A stretch of DNA of 64,000 nucleotides from Pedobacter sp. BS3 (GTDB lineage Bacteria; Bacteroidota; Bacteroidia; Sphingobacteriales; Sphingobacteriaceae). The notes under the pieces are model-generated. The model was not told the origin of the DNA and did no database searches. It worked only from the letters and a program-made list of their open reading frames with translations. This document shows, one piece after another, positions 55,800-64,000 of this stretch. Position 1 is the first letter of the stretch, and each line of letters starts with the position of its first letter. The position numbers were made by a program, and so were the translations under genes. The DNA lies in contig NZ_VTRT01000004.1 in NCBI RefSeq assembly GCF_008274585.1, forward strand, positions 310,001-374,000. Reading direction: 5' to 3'.

Positions 55800-57161
55800 A
55801 TGAAAAAAGGAATAAACCTGGGCATAGTAACGCTGGTAGCATCGTTGGGCGGATTTTTATTCGGCTTCGATATGGCCGTCATATCAGGTGTTTTACCGCT
55901 CATCCAGAAACAATTTTTGCTAACGCCGGCCCAGGAAGGATGGTTTGTATCTTCTGCTCTGGTAGGATGCATTATTGGTGTTGCATTTTCCGGAGAGCTG
56001 AGCGACAGGCTGGGCCGAAAAAAGATATTGCTGATAGCGGCATTGCTGTTCTTTTTTTCAGCTCTGGGCTGTGCGTTTTTGCCCGGTTTTTCTATGGTGG
56101 TGGCGGCACGCATTATTGGCGGTATAGGTATCGGCTTTGCTTCAAATGTGGTTCCGTTGTATATTTCAGAAATAGCTCCTGCCAAAATCCGCGGAAGATT
56201 GGTGACCTGTTACCAGTTTGCACTTACTTTTGGTATCCTGGTTGCCTATTTAAGCAATGCGACTTTACTTCATTATTATCGTGCCACTCCCGAAGTGTGG
56301 CGTATCATGTTTGGTGTGGGGATAATTCCGGCGTTGTTATTTATGTCGGGACTTTCTATCATACCCGAAAGTCCGCGATGGCTGATGCTGCAAGGGAAGC
56401 ATGCCGAAGGTCTGGAGATCAGTAACAGGATCAATACCGAAGCTGTAACCGGGATTCAGTCAGGTCGGCCTGATGCCGGGATTCAAAGGCAGGGCCCATA
56501 TAAAGAATTGCTTGCTCCTGGTATGCGCAGGGCTTTATTTATCGGTATTCTGCTGCCACTGCTATCGCAGTTTAGCGGTATCAATGCCATTATTTATTAT
56601 GGGCCAAGCATACTCCATAATGCCGGCGTTTCCTTGAGTAATTCGCTGGCAAGCCAGGTGATTTTCGGGGTAGCCAATATGTTGTTTACCTTAATTGCTA
56701 TCTGGAAAGTAGACAGATGGGGAAGACGTCCATTATACTTGCTGGGTACAGCCGGTGCTGCTGTCGCATTGCTGCTTACAGGCTTCTGCTTTTATTACTC
56801 AGTTACAACAGGCATCTGGTTATTTTTGTGCGTACTGGCATTTCTTGCCTGTTTTGCGTTCTCTATAGGGCCGTTAAAGTTCGTAGTAGCCTCCGAGATT
56901 TTCCCCAATGCCATACGGGGCCGGGCGCTTGCCATTAGCATTATGGTAATGTGGGTGGCCGATACTATTGTAGGGCAGATAACACCTCTTATGCTTAACG
57001 GGGTAGGAAGTGCCGCCACATTTTGGTTTTTTGCCTTATTTTGTCTTATCGCCTTTATCTTAGTGTTTTACTATCTTCCGGAAACCAAAGGACGATCATT
57101 GGAGCAGATCGAAGCATCCTGGCAAAAAGACGGATTAAAAGATAAATCCCTTAAAGATTAG
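55800..57161 (+). CDS. MFS sugar porter 2
   Basis: A 453-residue 12-TM sugar porter. Motifs are GGFLFGFDMAVISGVLPLI, DRLGRKKILLIAA, ARIIGGIGIGFASNVVPLYISEIAPA, PESPRWLMLQGKHAEG, LSQFSGINAIIYYGPSIL, DRWGRRPLYLLG and PETKGRSLEQIEASW. The QFSGINAIIYY segment resembles xylose/glucose-type porters more than porter 1 does. Ten bases separate it from the mannose-6-phosphate isomerase gene and 13 from GH92, so mannose is the most economical substrate guess. The family is certain; the substrate is inferred. Confidence 0.94.
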   Translation: MKKGINLGIVTLVASLGGFLFGFDMAVISGVLPLIQKQFLLTPAQEGWFVSSALVGCIIGVAFSGELSDRLGRKKILLIAALLFFFSALGCAFLPGFSMVVAARIIGGIGIGFASNVVPLYISEIAPAKIRGRLVTCYQFALTFGILVAYLSNATLLHYYRATPEVWRIMFGVGIIPALLFMSGLSIIPESPRWLMLQGKHAEGLEISNRINTEAVTGIQSGRPDAGIQRQGPYKELLAPGMRRALFIGILLPLLSQFSGINAIIYYGPSILHNAGVSLSNSLASQVIFGVANMLFTLIAIWKVDRWGRRPLYLLGTAGAAVALLLTGFCFYYSVTTGIWLFLCVLAFLACFAFSIGPLKFVVASEIFPNAIRGRALAISIMVMWVADTIVGQITPLMLNGVGSAATFWFFALFCLIAFILVFYYLPETKGRSLEQIEASWQKDGLKDKSLKD

Positions 57162-57174
57162 AATAGGTCAATTT

Positions 57175-59499
57175 ATGCTTATGACAATACTTAAAAGATT
57201 ATTCGGACTGGTGTTATGGTGTAGTATCGTCTTTTTAGAGAAAAGTTTTGCACAGACAGCGCATTCTAATGCGTACGACCCTGTAGAATATGTAAATCCA
57301 CTGATGGGAACAGCCTCGAAGCCTTCACTTTCGAACGGGAATACTTATCCGGCTATTGCATTGCCCTGGGGGATGAATTTCTGGACGCCTCAGACAGGGA
57401 AAATGGGTAATGGATGGATTTACACCTATGATGCCGATAAGATCCGTGGGTTTAAGCAAACGCATCAACCTTCCCCCTGGATGAAAGATTACGGGCAGTT
57501 TTCACTAATGCCTGTAACCGGTAAGCTGAAAATTAATGAAGACGAACGGGCAAGCTGGTTCTCGCATAAGTCGGAAATTGTAAGGCCTTATTATTACTGT
57601 GTTTACCTGGCAGATTACGATGTAACTACAGAGATAGCGCCTACCGAGCGGGCAGCCTGCTTTCGCTTTACCTTTCCGCAAACAGACAGTGCCTACATGG
57701 TTATTGACGCTTTTGATAGCGGTTCATACATCAAAATTATCCCCGAGCAGCAAACTATTATTGGTTATACCACAAAAAATAGCGGCGGCGTACCGGATAA
57801 TTTCAGGAACTATTTTATCATCCGGTTTGATAAAAAGTTTGCTTTTAACACTGTGTGGAGCGATGGAAAAACGGTGGACAAAAAGCTGGAACTAGAAGGC
57901 AATCATGTCGGAGCGATTATCGGCTTTAAAACCTCGCCAGGCGAAAAAATACAGGCGCAGGTTGCTTCTTCGTTTATCAGCCATAGTCAAGCCCGGATAA
58001 ATTTGAATGAAATTGGTTCGGATAGTTTTGAGACTATTAAACAGAAAGCCAGAGCTAGCTGGAATAAGGAATTAAGCCGGATACATGTAGAAGGAGGTAC
58101 AACAGATCAGTTCCGCACCTTTTATTCCTGCCTGTACCGCTCGCTTCTTTTCCCAAGGAAGTTTTATGAGATAGATGCCAATGGTAAGATAGTGCACTAT
58201 AGTCCTTATAACGGTAAAACAGAGGCTGGATATATGTTTACCGATACAGGATTCTGGGACACCTTCCGGGCGCTTTTTCCGTTCCTTAATCTGATGTATC
58301 CATCCCTGAATGCTAAAATTCAGGAAGGGTTGGTTAACGCGTACAAAGAAGGAGGATGGCTGCCGGAATGGGCCAGTCCGGGACTACGGAATATTATGAT
58401 AGGCTCCAATTCAGCGTCGATAGTTGCGGAAGCCTGGTTGAAAGGTTGCCGTGGATACGATATTAACACGTTATATGAGGCCCTGTTAAAAAATGCAGAA
58501 CATGAAGGCCCGCTCACTGCTGTTGGGCGTAAAGGCGCAGCCTATTATAATCAGTTGGGCTATGTGCCTTGCGATGTAGGAATTAAAGAAAGCGCCGCCC
58601 GTACATTGGAATATGCCTACGATGATTTTGCCATTTATCAATTAGCTAAGGCATTGAAACGGCCGCAGGCTGAAATAAACCGTTTTGCCGAACGATGCCG
58701 GAATTACCGGAACCTGTTTGACCCGTCTACCGGTTTAATGCGGGGTAAAAAAGAAGATGGCACTTTCCAGTCGCCGTTTAATCCCTTTAAATGGGGCGAT
58801 TCCTTTACCGAGGGTAATAGCTGGCATTATACCTGGTCGGTTTTCCACGATGTGCAGGGCTTGATTAATTTGATGGGAGGCAAAACGCAATTCATAGCAA
58901 GGCTCGACTCCGTATTTTCGCTTCCGCCGGTATTTGATGAAAGCTACTATAAATCGGTTATTCACGAGATACGGGAGATGCAGATAGCCAATATGGGGCA
59001 ATATGCTCACGGAAATCAGCCTATACAGCACATGATTTATTTGTACAACTATGCCGGAGCTCCCTGGAAAGCTCAATATTGGATACGAGAAACCATGAAT
59101 CGCATGTATCTTCCTACCCCCGACGGCTATTGTGGTGATGAAGATAATGGCCAGACATCGGCCTGGTACGTATTTTCGGCTATGGGATTTTATCCAGTAT
59201 GTCCGGCATTAGGTCAGTATGTTATGGGGGCGCCATTGTTTAAGAAAATGATCCTGAGTTTAGAAAATGGCAAACAGGTGGTTATAAATGCAGCACTGAA
59301 TGGTCCGGAGAATAGATATGTCCGATCTGTTACCTGCAATGGGCAACCCCATACCAAAACCTGGTTCAGTCACCAGCAGCTTATGCAGGGAGCGGTTATT
59401 AATTTTACCATGTCGCCTGTACCATACAAAAACCGGCGTTTATTACCTGCAGACCTGCCTTTTTCGCTGAGTTTAGAAGTATCAGATCCTGTAAAATAA
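57175..59499 (+). CDS. GH92 alpha-mannosidase
   Basis: A 774-residue exported, calcium-dependent exo-alpha-mannosidase. The signal peptide is MLMTILKRLFGLVLWCSIVFLEKSFAQ, followed by the family opening YVNPLMGTASKPSLSNGNTYPAIALPWGMNFWTPQTG. Further signatures are the DTGFWDTFRALFPFLNLMYP region, AHGNQPIQHMIYLYNYAG and YCGDEDNGQTSAWYVFSAMGFYPVCP, which carries the acidic catalytic/calcium residues. GH92 enzymes remove alpha-1,2-, -1,3- or -1,4-linked mannose by inversion. Its presence with a mannose-6-phosphate isomerase is the best evidence that the target glycan contains alpha-mannose. The stop overlaps the HAD start (TAATG). Confidence 0.95.
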   Translation: MLMTILKRLFGLVLWCSIVFLEKSFAQTAHSNAYDPVEYVNPLMGTASKPSLSNGNTYPAIALPWGMNFWTPQTGKMGNGWIYTYDADKIRGFKQTHQPSPWMKDYGQFSLMPVTGKLKINEDERASWFSHKSEIVRPYYYCVYLADYDVTTEIAPTERAACFRFTFPQTDSAYMVIDAFDSGSYIKIIPEQQTIIGYTTKNSGGVPDNFRNYFIIRFDKKFAFNTVWSDGKTVDKKLELEGNHVGAIIGFKTSPGEKIQAQVASSFISHSQARINLNEIGSDSFETIKQKARASWNKELSRIHVEGGTTDQFRTFYSCLYRSLLFPRKFYEIDANGKIVHYSPYNGKTEAGYMFTDTGFWDTFRALFPFLNLMYPSLNAKIQEGLVNAYKEGGWLPEWASPGLRNIMIGSNSASIVAEAWLKGCRGYDINTLYEALLKNAEHEGPLTAVGRKGAAYYNQLGYVPCDVGIKESAARTLEYAYDDFAIYQLAKALKRPQAEINRFAERCRNYRNLFDPSTGLMRGKKEDGTFQSPFNPFKWGDSFTEGNSWHYTWSVFHDVQGLINLMGGKTQFIARLDSVFSLPPVFDESYYKSVIHEIREMQIANMGQYAHGNQPIQHMIYLYNYAGAPWKAQYWIRETMNRMYLPTPDGYCGDEDNGQTSAWYVFSAMGFYPVCPALGQYVMGAPLFKKMILSLENGKQVVINAALNGPENRYVRSVTCNGQPHTKTWFSHQQLMQGAVINFTMSPVPYKNRRLLPADLPFSLSLEVSDPVK

Positions 59500-60137
59500 T
59501 GTCAATAAAACCCGACAGCATCATTTTTGATATGGATGGAACCTTATGGGATCCGATGAACGTTTATACAGAGGCCTGGAACAGAGGTTTCCTGGAGTCG
59601 GGCTTAAACCGGCCTATCTCAAGAGCGGAATTAATGGCGATGATGGGTTGGGAGAAACAGAAAGTGATGGATAAGCTATTACCAGGCTACGATACGGCGG
59701 TACAAGAAAAGGCCTATTTATCTGTAAGTAATTGGCTGACATCGCTTATGAATGAGAAGGACGGAGTTATTTACGAAGGTGTACAGGCGGGACTGGCGCA
59801 ACTGGCTAAAAAATACAAGTTATTTATTGTAAGCAATTGCCCCGAAGGTATTATCCGGTTATTTATGAAACGAGCGGGAATAGAGCAGTATATCACCGAT
59901 GAGATGGCCCATGGTGTAAATCTTCAGCCTAAAAGCTATAACATAAAGCTGTTGATGGATAAATATCAGCTAAAACGGCCGGTATATGTTGGCGATACCA
60001 ATGGTGATAGCGAACAAAGCCGCCTTGCCGGCATTCCCTTTGTGTTTATGAGCTACGGATTTGGCACCACAGAACGATATGATATGAAATTTGAAGATTT
60101 CAGCGCTTTTACGGATTATTTTATGCGGATAGTGTAG
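59499..60137 (+). CDS. HAD-family phosphatase (phosphoglucomutase/phosphoglycolate type)
   Basis: A 212-residue cytosolic HAD hydrolase: motif I FDMDGTLWDP (nucleophile and acid Asp), a helical cap at about 15-85, motif II IVSNCPEG, a lysine in LQPKSYNIK, and motif IV YVGDTNGDSEQSRLAGIPFVFMSYGFG. It probably dephosphorylates a small sugar phosphate. Its start codon overlaps the GH92 stop by one base, so it is the last gene of the polysaccharide locus and is translationally coupled. A terminator follows at 60166. Confidence 0.9.
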   Translation: MSIKPDSIIFDMDGTLWDPMNVYTEAWNRGFLESGLNRPISRAELMAMMGWEKQKVMDKLLPGYDTAVQEKAYLSVSNWLTSLMNEKDGVIYEGVQAGLAQLAKKYKLFIVSNCPEGIIRLFMKRAGIEQYITDEMAHGVNLQPKSYNIKLLMDKYQLKRPVYVGDTNGDSEQSRLAGIPFVFMSYGFGTTERYDMKFEDFSAFTDYFMRIV

Positions 60138-60165
60138 GTAGTAGGTATTAGGAGGTATTAACAAA

Positions 60166-60203
60166 AAGAGGCCGCCTCATAATTACTTATGAGACGGCCT
60201 CTT
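60166..60203. terminator. Bidirectional terminator closing the polysaccharide locus
   Basis: AAGAGGCCG-C-CTCATAA-TTAC-TTATGAG-A-CGGCCTCTT: a 16-bp stem with one mismatch, preceded by an A-run and followed by AAAATAAA. It lies between the convergent HAD and rny genes and serves both. Confidence 0.85.
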
Positions 60204-60232
60204 AAAATAAATCAATTTATCCTTTTCGACGG

Positions 60233-61786
60233 CTACTTAGCGTACGATACCGACCGGGTTTCGCGGATAACTGTTACTTTGATCTGTCCGGGGTAGGTCA
60301 TTTCCGTTTGGATACGATTTGAAATATCGGCAGCTAAGATTTCGGCCTGTGCATCGGTAACGCGTTCGCTTTCTACCACTACACGTAATTCGCGGCCGGC
60401 CTGGATAGCGAAGGTTTTTTCTACACCAGGATAAGATAATGCAAGGGATTCAAGCTCCTTTAAGCGCTTGATATAACTCTCTACTACCTCACGGCGTGCT
60501 CCGGGCCGGGCGCCTGAAATGGCATCACAAGCCTGAACAATAGGTGAAATAAGCGAGGTCATTTCAATTTCATCGTGGTGAGCGCCAATGGCATTGCAAA
60601 CATCCGGATGCTCTTTGTATTTTTCGGCCAACTGCATCCCTAAGATGGCATGCGGCAGCTCCGGGTTATCATCCGGCACTTTACCAATATCATGGAGCAG
60701 TCCGGCACGTTTGGCTAGTTTCACATTCAGCCCAAGTTCTGCAGCCATAGTGGCGCAGAAGTTGGCTACCTCGCGGGAGTGTTGCAGCAGGTTTTGTCCG
60801 TACGAAGAACGGTAACGCATACGTCCAACCATACGGATAAGCTCCGGATGCAGTCCGTGAATGCCCAGGTCGATCACGGTACGTTCACCAATTTCTACAA
60901 TTTCTTCTTCAATCTGCTTTTTGGTTTTAGCCACTACTTCCTCAATACGGGCCGGATGAATACGGCCATCGGTTACCAGGCGGTGGAGGGCTAAGCGTGC
61001 AATCTCACGACGAACAGGGTCAAATCCCGACAGGATAATGGCTTCGGGTGTATCGTCTACAATGATCTCTATCCCGGTAGCGGCTTCCAATGCCCGGATG
61101 TTCCGGCCTTCACGACCGATCACACGGCCTTTAATTTCATCGTTTTCAATGTTGAAGATGGAAACCGTATTTTCGATGGCGGCTTCGGTAGCCGTACGTT
61201 GTATGGTCTGGATTACTACCTTTTTGGCTTCTTTGGCGGCAGTGAGCTTGGCATCATCCACAATATCCTTGATCTGCGCCATAGCCTTGCTGCGGGCTTC
61301 TTCCTTGAGTGTTTCCATCAGCTGATTTTTAGCCTCCTCGGCAGATAAGCCAACAATAGTTTCCAGTTGCTGAACATGTTGTTCTTTCAGCAAATCAACT
61401 TCTTCCTGCTTTTTCAGGGCAATTTCGGTTTGCTTTTCGAGGTTTTTACGCAGGTTCTCCAGTTCCTGCTCCTTGCGGTTAGCATTCTCAAGCTTTTGGT
61501 TTAACGATTGCTCTTTTTGCTTGATGGAGTTTTCCCGCTGACTGATTGCATTGTTTTTGCTGTTAATCTCCTGCTCATGTTCGGCCTTAAGCTGAAGAAA
61601 TTTCTCCTTAGCTTCGAGCAATTTATTCTTTTTCAGGATTTCGGCATTGTTTTCGGCCTCCTTCAGAATTTTCTTGACCTTGTTCTGGGCTGACACTTCC
61701 TGCCCTTTGAGCAGTTTGCGGAGTAAAAACCGCCCTATAAATACGCCTATGGCTATTCCGAGTAAAACGTAAAGTATAATTTCCAT
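60233..61786 (-). CDS. rny: Ribonuclease Y
   Basis: A 517-residue membrane-anchored endoribonuclease that initiates mRNA decay. N-terminal membrane helix ([20 protein letters not shown]), long coiled coil (about 25-200, rich in Glu/Lys/Gln), KH RNA-binding domain ([48 protein letters not shown]) and HD phosphohydrolase domain with the metal-binding [19 protein letters not shown] and AHHDEIE. C-terminal [16 protein letters not shown] is typical. The length is usual for the family. It lies downstream of the 6S RNA candidate on the same strand. Confidence 0.98.
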   Translation of the reverse strand: MEIILYVLLGIAIGVFIGRFLLRKLLKGQEVSAQNKVKKILKEAENNAEILKKNKLLEAKEKFLQLKAEHEQEINSKNNAISQRENSIKQKEQSLNQKLENANRKEQELENLRKNLEKQTEIALKKQEEVDLLKEQHVQQLETIVGLSAEEAKNQLMETLKEEARSKAMAQIKDIVDDAKLTAAKEAKKVVIQTIQRTATEAAIENTVSIFNIENDEIKGRVIGREGRNIRALEAATGIEIIVDDTPEAIILSGFDPVRREIARLALHRLVTDGRIHPARIEEVVAKTKKQIEEEIVEIGERTVIDLGIHGLHPELIRMVGRMRYRSSYGQNLLQHSREVANFCATMAAELGLNVKLAKRAGLLHDIGKVPDDNPELPHAILGMQLAEKYKEHPDVCNAIGAHHDEIEMTSLISPIVQACDAISGARPGARREVVESYIKRLKELESLALSYPGVEKTFAIQAGRELRVVVESERVTDAQAEILAADISNRIQTEMTYPGQIKVTVIRETRSVSYAK

Positions 61787-61802
61787 AATTAATCTATCAT
61801 AT

Positions 61803-61970
61803 AAAAAAACCGCAACTAAATTCTAAGTCTCATGTATTAAAAGCTTCTTCATTCAGGTTTAGAGTATCACATTTTGCAAAAGCACGCTTTTGACATGTTC
61901 TTTTACTCTTCTAATATAGAAGCGTTAAGCTTAAAATAGTGAAACCTAAAAATTTAACTGCGGTTAAATC
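61803..61970 (-). ncRNA. ssrS: 6S RNA candidate
   Basis: On the minus strand between zapA and rny, a stretch of about 168 nt folds into one long interrupted hairpin. The 5' end AACCGCAGTTAAATT pairs with the 3' AATTTAGTTGCGGTT, which is followed directly by seven Ts. Inner helices follow (GTTTCAC...TTTTAAGCTT with AAGCTTTTAATACATGAGAC), then a large open region, then an apical stem (AGAGTA...AAAAGC with GCTTTT...TACTCT). Closed terminal stem, central bubble, U-tract and the location beside zapA and rny all fit Bacteroidota 6S RNA, which mimics an open promoter and binds RNA polymerase. The 5' end is approximate; no consensus promoter was seen. Confidence 0.78.
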
Positions 61971-61999
61971 TTTGGCGCTCAGTATTGATAAAGAACGTA

Positions 62000-62290
62000 T
62001 TATTCTGAGAAGAATTCAGTAAGCAACTGGTCTAACTGATATACTTTTTCGGCTACCTCGGTGTCTTCATTAATTACTTTCTTTTCTGCTTTTAACGTAG
62101 CAGTAGCATAATGAAGCACACACATGGATAGCAAATCTTGTTTATCCCGAACCGCATAATTCTCCTGATATTCCTTTATGCGGTCATTTATCAGCTTCGC
62201 TGCCCTCCTTATCACTTCCTCTTCCTCCATAGCTACCTTTAAGGGGTAGATTCTGTCGGCAATATTTATTTTAATGGAGATTTCTCCCAT
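62000..62290 (-). CDS. zapA: Cell division protein ZapA
   Basis: A 96-residue cytosolic protein that cross-links FtsZ filaments at the division ring. The N-terminal beta-strand part (MGEISIKINIADRIYPLKVAMEEEEVIRRAAKLINDRI) is the ZapA globular domain, followed by a C-terminal coiled coil (ATLKAEKKVINEDTEVAEKVYQLDQLL). The length is typical. It sits 22 bp after the small coiled-coil gene and just before the 6S RNA candidate, the usual Bacteroidota order. Confidence 0.93.
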   Translation of the reverse strand: MGEISIKINIADRIYPLKVAMEEEEVIRRAAKLINDRIKEYQENYAVRDKQDLLSMCVLHYATATLKAEKKVINEDTEVAEKVYQLDQLLTEFFSE

Positions 62291-62312
62291 TTGAGCTATG
62301 TTTCACTTTGTA

Positions 62313-62624
62313 TTACTTTTTAAGCAATACAATGCACTTATCTATTTCCCGCACAAAATCGTTAATTTTTTGTTTGATGTCAAGGCTTTTTTCATCAGTA
62401 TTTTCAGAACCTTCGTTTTTGCCTTCCAGCGAGCGTGCCAGCTTCAATACCCGCAGACGTTCTTCCAATTCTGCAATATTTTTCTTTGAAACCTCATTAT
62501 CCTGCTTTAGCGATTGATTCTCAAGTTGTAATACATTGTTTTCTTCCTGCAACGTAGCGCACAAATCAATCAGCTTTGCTGTTTTTTCAATAACTTCATT
62601 TAACTGATTTGCTAACTGCGACAT
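62313..62624 (-). CDS. Small coiled-coil protein between pheT and zapA
   Basis: A 103-residue hydrophilic protein that is almost entirely coiled coil (about residues 5-70, ATLQEENNVLQLENQSLKQDNEVSKKNIAELEERL), ending in a short helix KINDFVREIDKCIVLLKK. No enzyme motif, signal peptide or membrane segment. Its place next to zapA and its ZapB-like size and heptads suggest a cell-division accessory role, but this is inferred from position and shape; I do not recognise it as a named orthologue. Confidence 0.8.
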   Translation of the reverse strand: MSQLANQLNEVIEKTAKLIDLCATLQEENNVLQLENQSLKQDNEVSKKNIAELEERLRVLKLARSLEGKNEGSENTDEKSLDIKQKINDFVREIDKCIVLLKK

Positions 62625-62675
62625 GACACTTGATTACACTAAAGTTTTCTGTTTACGTATGTTTATGCGCTCTGT

Positions 62676-64000
62676 TTAATTTTTTCGTATTTCGGCTCCG
62701 GCTTCTTTTTCTAAGTTAAGAATTAATTTTTGCATGATGGCATCAATCTGCTTATCGGTAAGCGTTTTCTCTTCATCCTGCAAGATAAAGCTTAATGCAT
62801 AAGATTTTTTTCCTTCGGGGAGTTTATCTCCTTCGTACACATCAAATACATCTACTGATTTTAGCAGATGTCTTTCGGTGCGTTGTGCAATCAGCCTGAG
62901 TTGATTAAACCGGACATCTTTATGAATAAGCATAGAAAGGTCGCGGCGTACCGACGGATATTTAGGTATTTCTGCAAATGTAGTCTTGTTTTTTCGGATG
63001 AGCTTTAGAACCAGATCCCAATCGAACGAAGCATAAAATACATCCTGTGAAATATCAAAGGTTTTAAGCAATTGTTTGTTGACGCTGCCAAAGTCGGCCA
63101 ATATTTTTTCGCCCTTACGGTACGTTAAACCATACTGTAGATCCGGCAAACCGGTTTCTTCAACCGTGTATCCCGTAATATTTAAGCGATCGATCACCTC
63201 GTCGGCAACAGCTTTGAGATGGTAAAAATCTGCCGGTTTGCTTTTTACATTCCAGCGTTCGGTATGCGCATTGCCCGATAGCCATATTCCCAGCCAGTTG
63301 TTTTCTGCAAACCAGTCGTCAGTTTTCCGGTAAGTCTTCCCGAACTCGTATAGTTTCAGGTCAGAGCTTTTGCGGTTTTGATTATAGGCGATTACCTCAA
63401 GCCCGGAATACAAAAGTGTTTGGCGCATGGTGTCCAAATCGCTGCTTAACGGGTTAAGGAGTTGCACGGTATCAGGAGCTCCTTTGTAATAAGCAGACTT
63501 GGTTAACGAGTTGGTCAGCAGCTCATAAAAACCGTTAGCGGTAAGTATATCGGCAATTTTATTTTGTACCAGCTCTTTATCGGGCTTGGCCGAAGGAATT
63601 AACGATGCTTTTACCTGTTGCGGAATTTCAATGTTATTGTACCCGTAAATACGTAGTATTTCTTCAATAATATCCACTTCGCGGGTAACGTCTACTTTAT
63701 AAGGAGGTACTTTTAATTGCAGACCTTCGGCGGTTTCGGCTGCAATTTTAATATGCAGCGCCGTTAGAATATCGCGTACCTCGTTATGTGGAATTTCCTT
63801 GCCTATCAGGCGATTGATATTGGCATAGGTTACCGTAACGTTAAACGGTTCAGCTTTTTGCGGGTAGAAATCGGATATTTCTGATGATATTTCTCCGCCG
63901 GCAACTTCCCGGATCAGCAATGCCGACCGTTTTAGCGCTGTAATGGTTATATCGGGATCGGTGCCCCGCTCAAAGCGGAAAGAAGCATCGGTTTTGAGCC
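62676..64000 (-). CDS. pheT: Phenylalanine-tRNA ligase beta subunit, partial
   Basis: C-terminal part of PheT, which charges tRNA-Phe as an alpha2-beta2 complex with PheS. The frame is open to the window edge: codons 63921-63998 read KTDASFRFERGTDPDIT, a highly conserved PheT motif. A TTG at 63920 is thus internal, and the gene start lies beyond 64000. Visible domains are the B5 domain (FNVTVTYANINRLIGKEI), the catalytic-like core (RIYGYNNIEIP, NPLSSDLDTMRQTLLYSGL) and the C-terminal ferredoxin-fold anticodon-binding domain (PKYPSVRRDLSMLI ... YALSFILQDEEKTLTDKQID). The coiled-coil gene and zapA follow. Confidence 0.96.
   Translation of the reverse strand, partial: LKTDASFRFERGTDPDITITALKRSALLIREVAGGEISSEISDFYPQKAEPFNVTVTYANINRLIGKEIPHNEVRDILTALHIKIAAETAEGLQLKVPPYKVDVTREVDIIEEILRIYGYNNIEIPQQVKASLIPSAKPDKELVQNKIADILTANGFYELLTNSLTKSAYYKGAPDTVQLLNPLSSDLDTMRQTLLYSGLEVIAYNQNRKSSDLKLYEFGKTYRKTDDWFAENNWLGIWLSGNAHTERWNVKSKPADFYHLKAVADEVIDRLNITGYTVEETGLPDLQYGLTYRKGEKILADFGSVNKQLLKTFDISQDVFYASFDWDLVLKLIRKNKTTFAEIPKYPSVRRDLSMLIHKDVRFNQLRLIAQRTERHLLKSVDVFDVYEGDKLPEGKKSYALSFILQDEEKTLTDKQIDAIMQKLILNLEKEAGAEIRKN

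Overview
The window looks like a chromosomal segment of a Bacteroidota bacterium, most probably Sphingobacteriaceae (Pedobacter/Mucilaginibacter type). The evidence is two SusC/SusD pairs, a type IX secretion sorting domain, promoters of the Bacteroidota TTTG-N19-21-TAnnTTTG type, leaders without clear Shine-Dalgarno sites, and the pheT - coiled coil - zapA - 6S RNA - rny order at the right end. The genus is inference, since no rRNA is present.

Left part (1-18.9 kb) is mixed housekeeping and accessory DNA. It holds the end of an M1 aminopeptidase, two tandem outer-membrane barrel paralogues (the first broken by one TGA codon), a DinB protein with its WYL regulator, a cell-wall amidase, a HigBA toxin-antitoxin pair with a palindromic operator, a small lipoprotein, a T9SS-sorted protein, a Kup potassium transporter, guaB, an SDR, an Mpo1-like membrane protein, a sialate O-acetylesterase-like enzyme and a VWA membrane protein. 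Two gene-poor gaps (11.39-12.12 and 18.94-19.45 kb) contain dispersed repeats, some shared in inverted orientation.

Centre (19.45-60.14 kb) is a large one-strand polysaccharide utilisation locus. Its order is SusC-SusD, SusC-SusD, SusE/F-like lipoprotein, GH30, GH2, GH88, PL8 lyase, SGNH hydrolase, MFS sugar porter, DUF5107-TPR protein, GH2, GH2, GH88, GH88, mannose-6-phosphate isomerase, MFS sugar porter, GH92 alpha-mannosidase and HAD phosphatase. A coherent reading is that an acidic polysaccharide with uronic acid and mannose is bound and imported by the two SusCD systems. PL8 would cleave at uronic acid and leave an unsaturated uronate, GH88 would remove it, and GH2/GH30/GH92 would trim the neutral sugars. 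The MFS porters would import the sugars and the isomerase would feed mannose into glycolysis. No sulfatase and no local regulator (HTCS, ECF sigma/anti-sigma, AraC) lies in the locus. The GH2-GH88 module is duplicated. Intergenic repeats (REP-like palindromes, a MITE-like element, a 0.2 kb direct-repeat pair) break the locus into blocks, and a structured leader of about 105 bp is repeated before the second SusC and second SusD.

Right end (60.2-64 kb, minus strand) is conserved housekeeping DNA: ribonuclease Y, a 6S RNA candidate, ZapA, a small coiled-coil protein and the C-terminal part of pheT, which is cut by the window edge. No tRNA, rRNA, CRISPR array, transposase or prophage gene was recognised.
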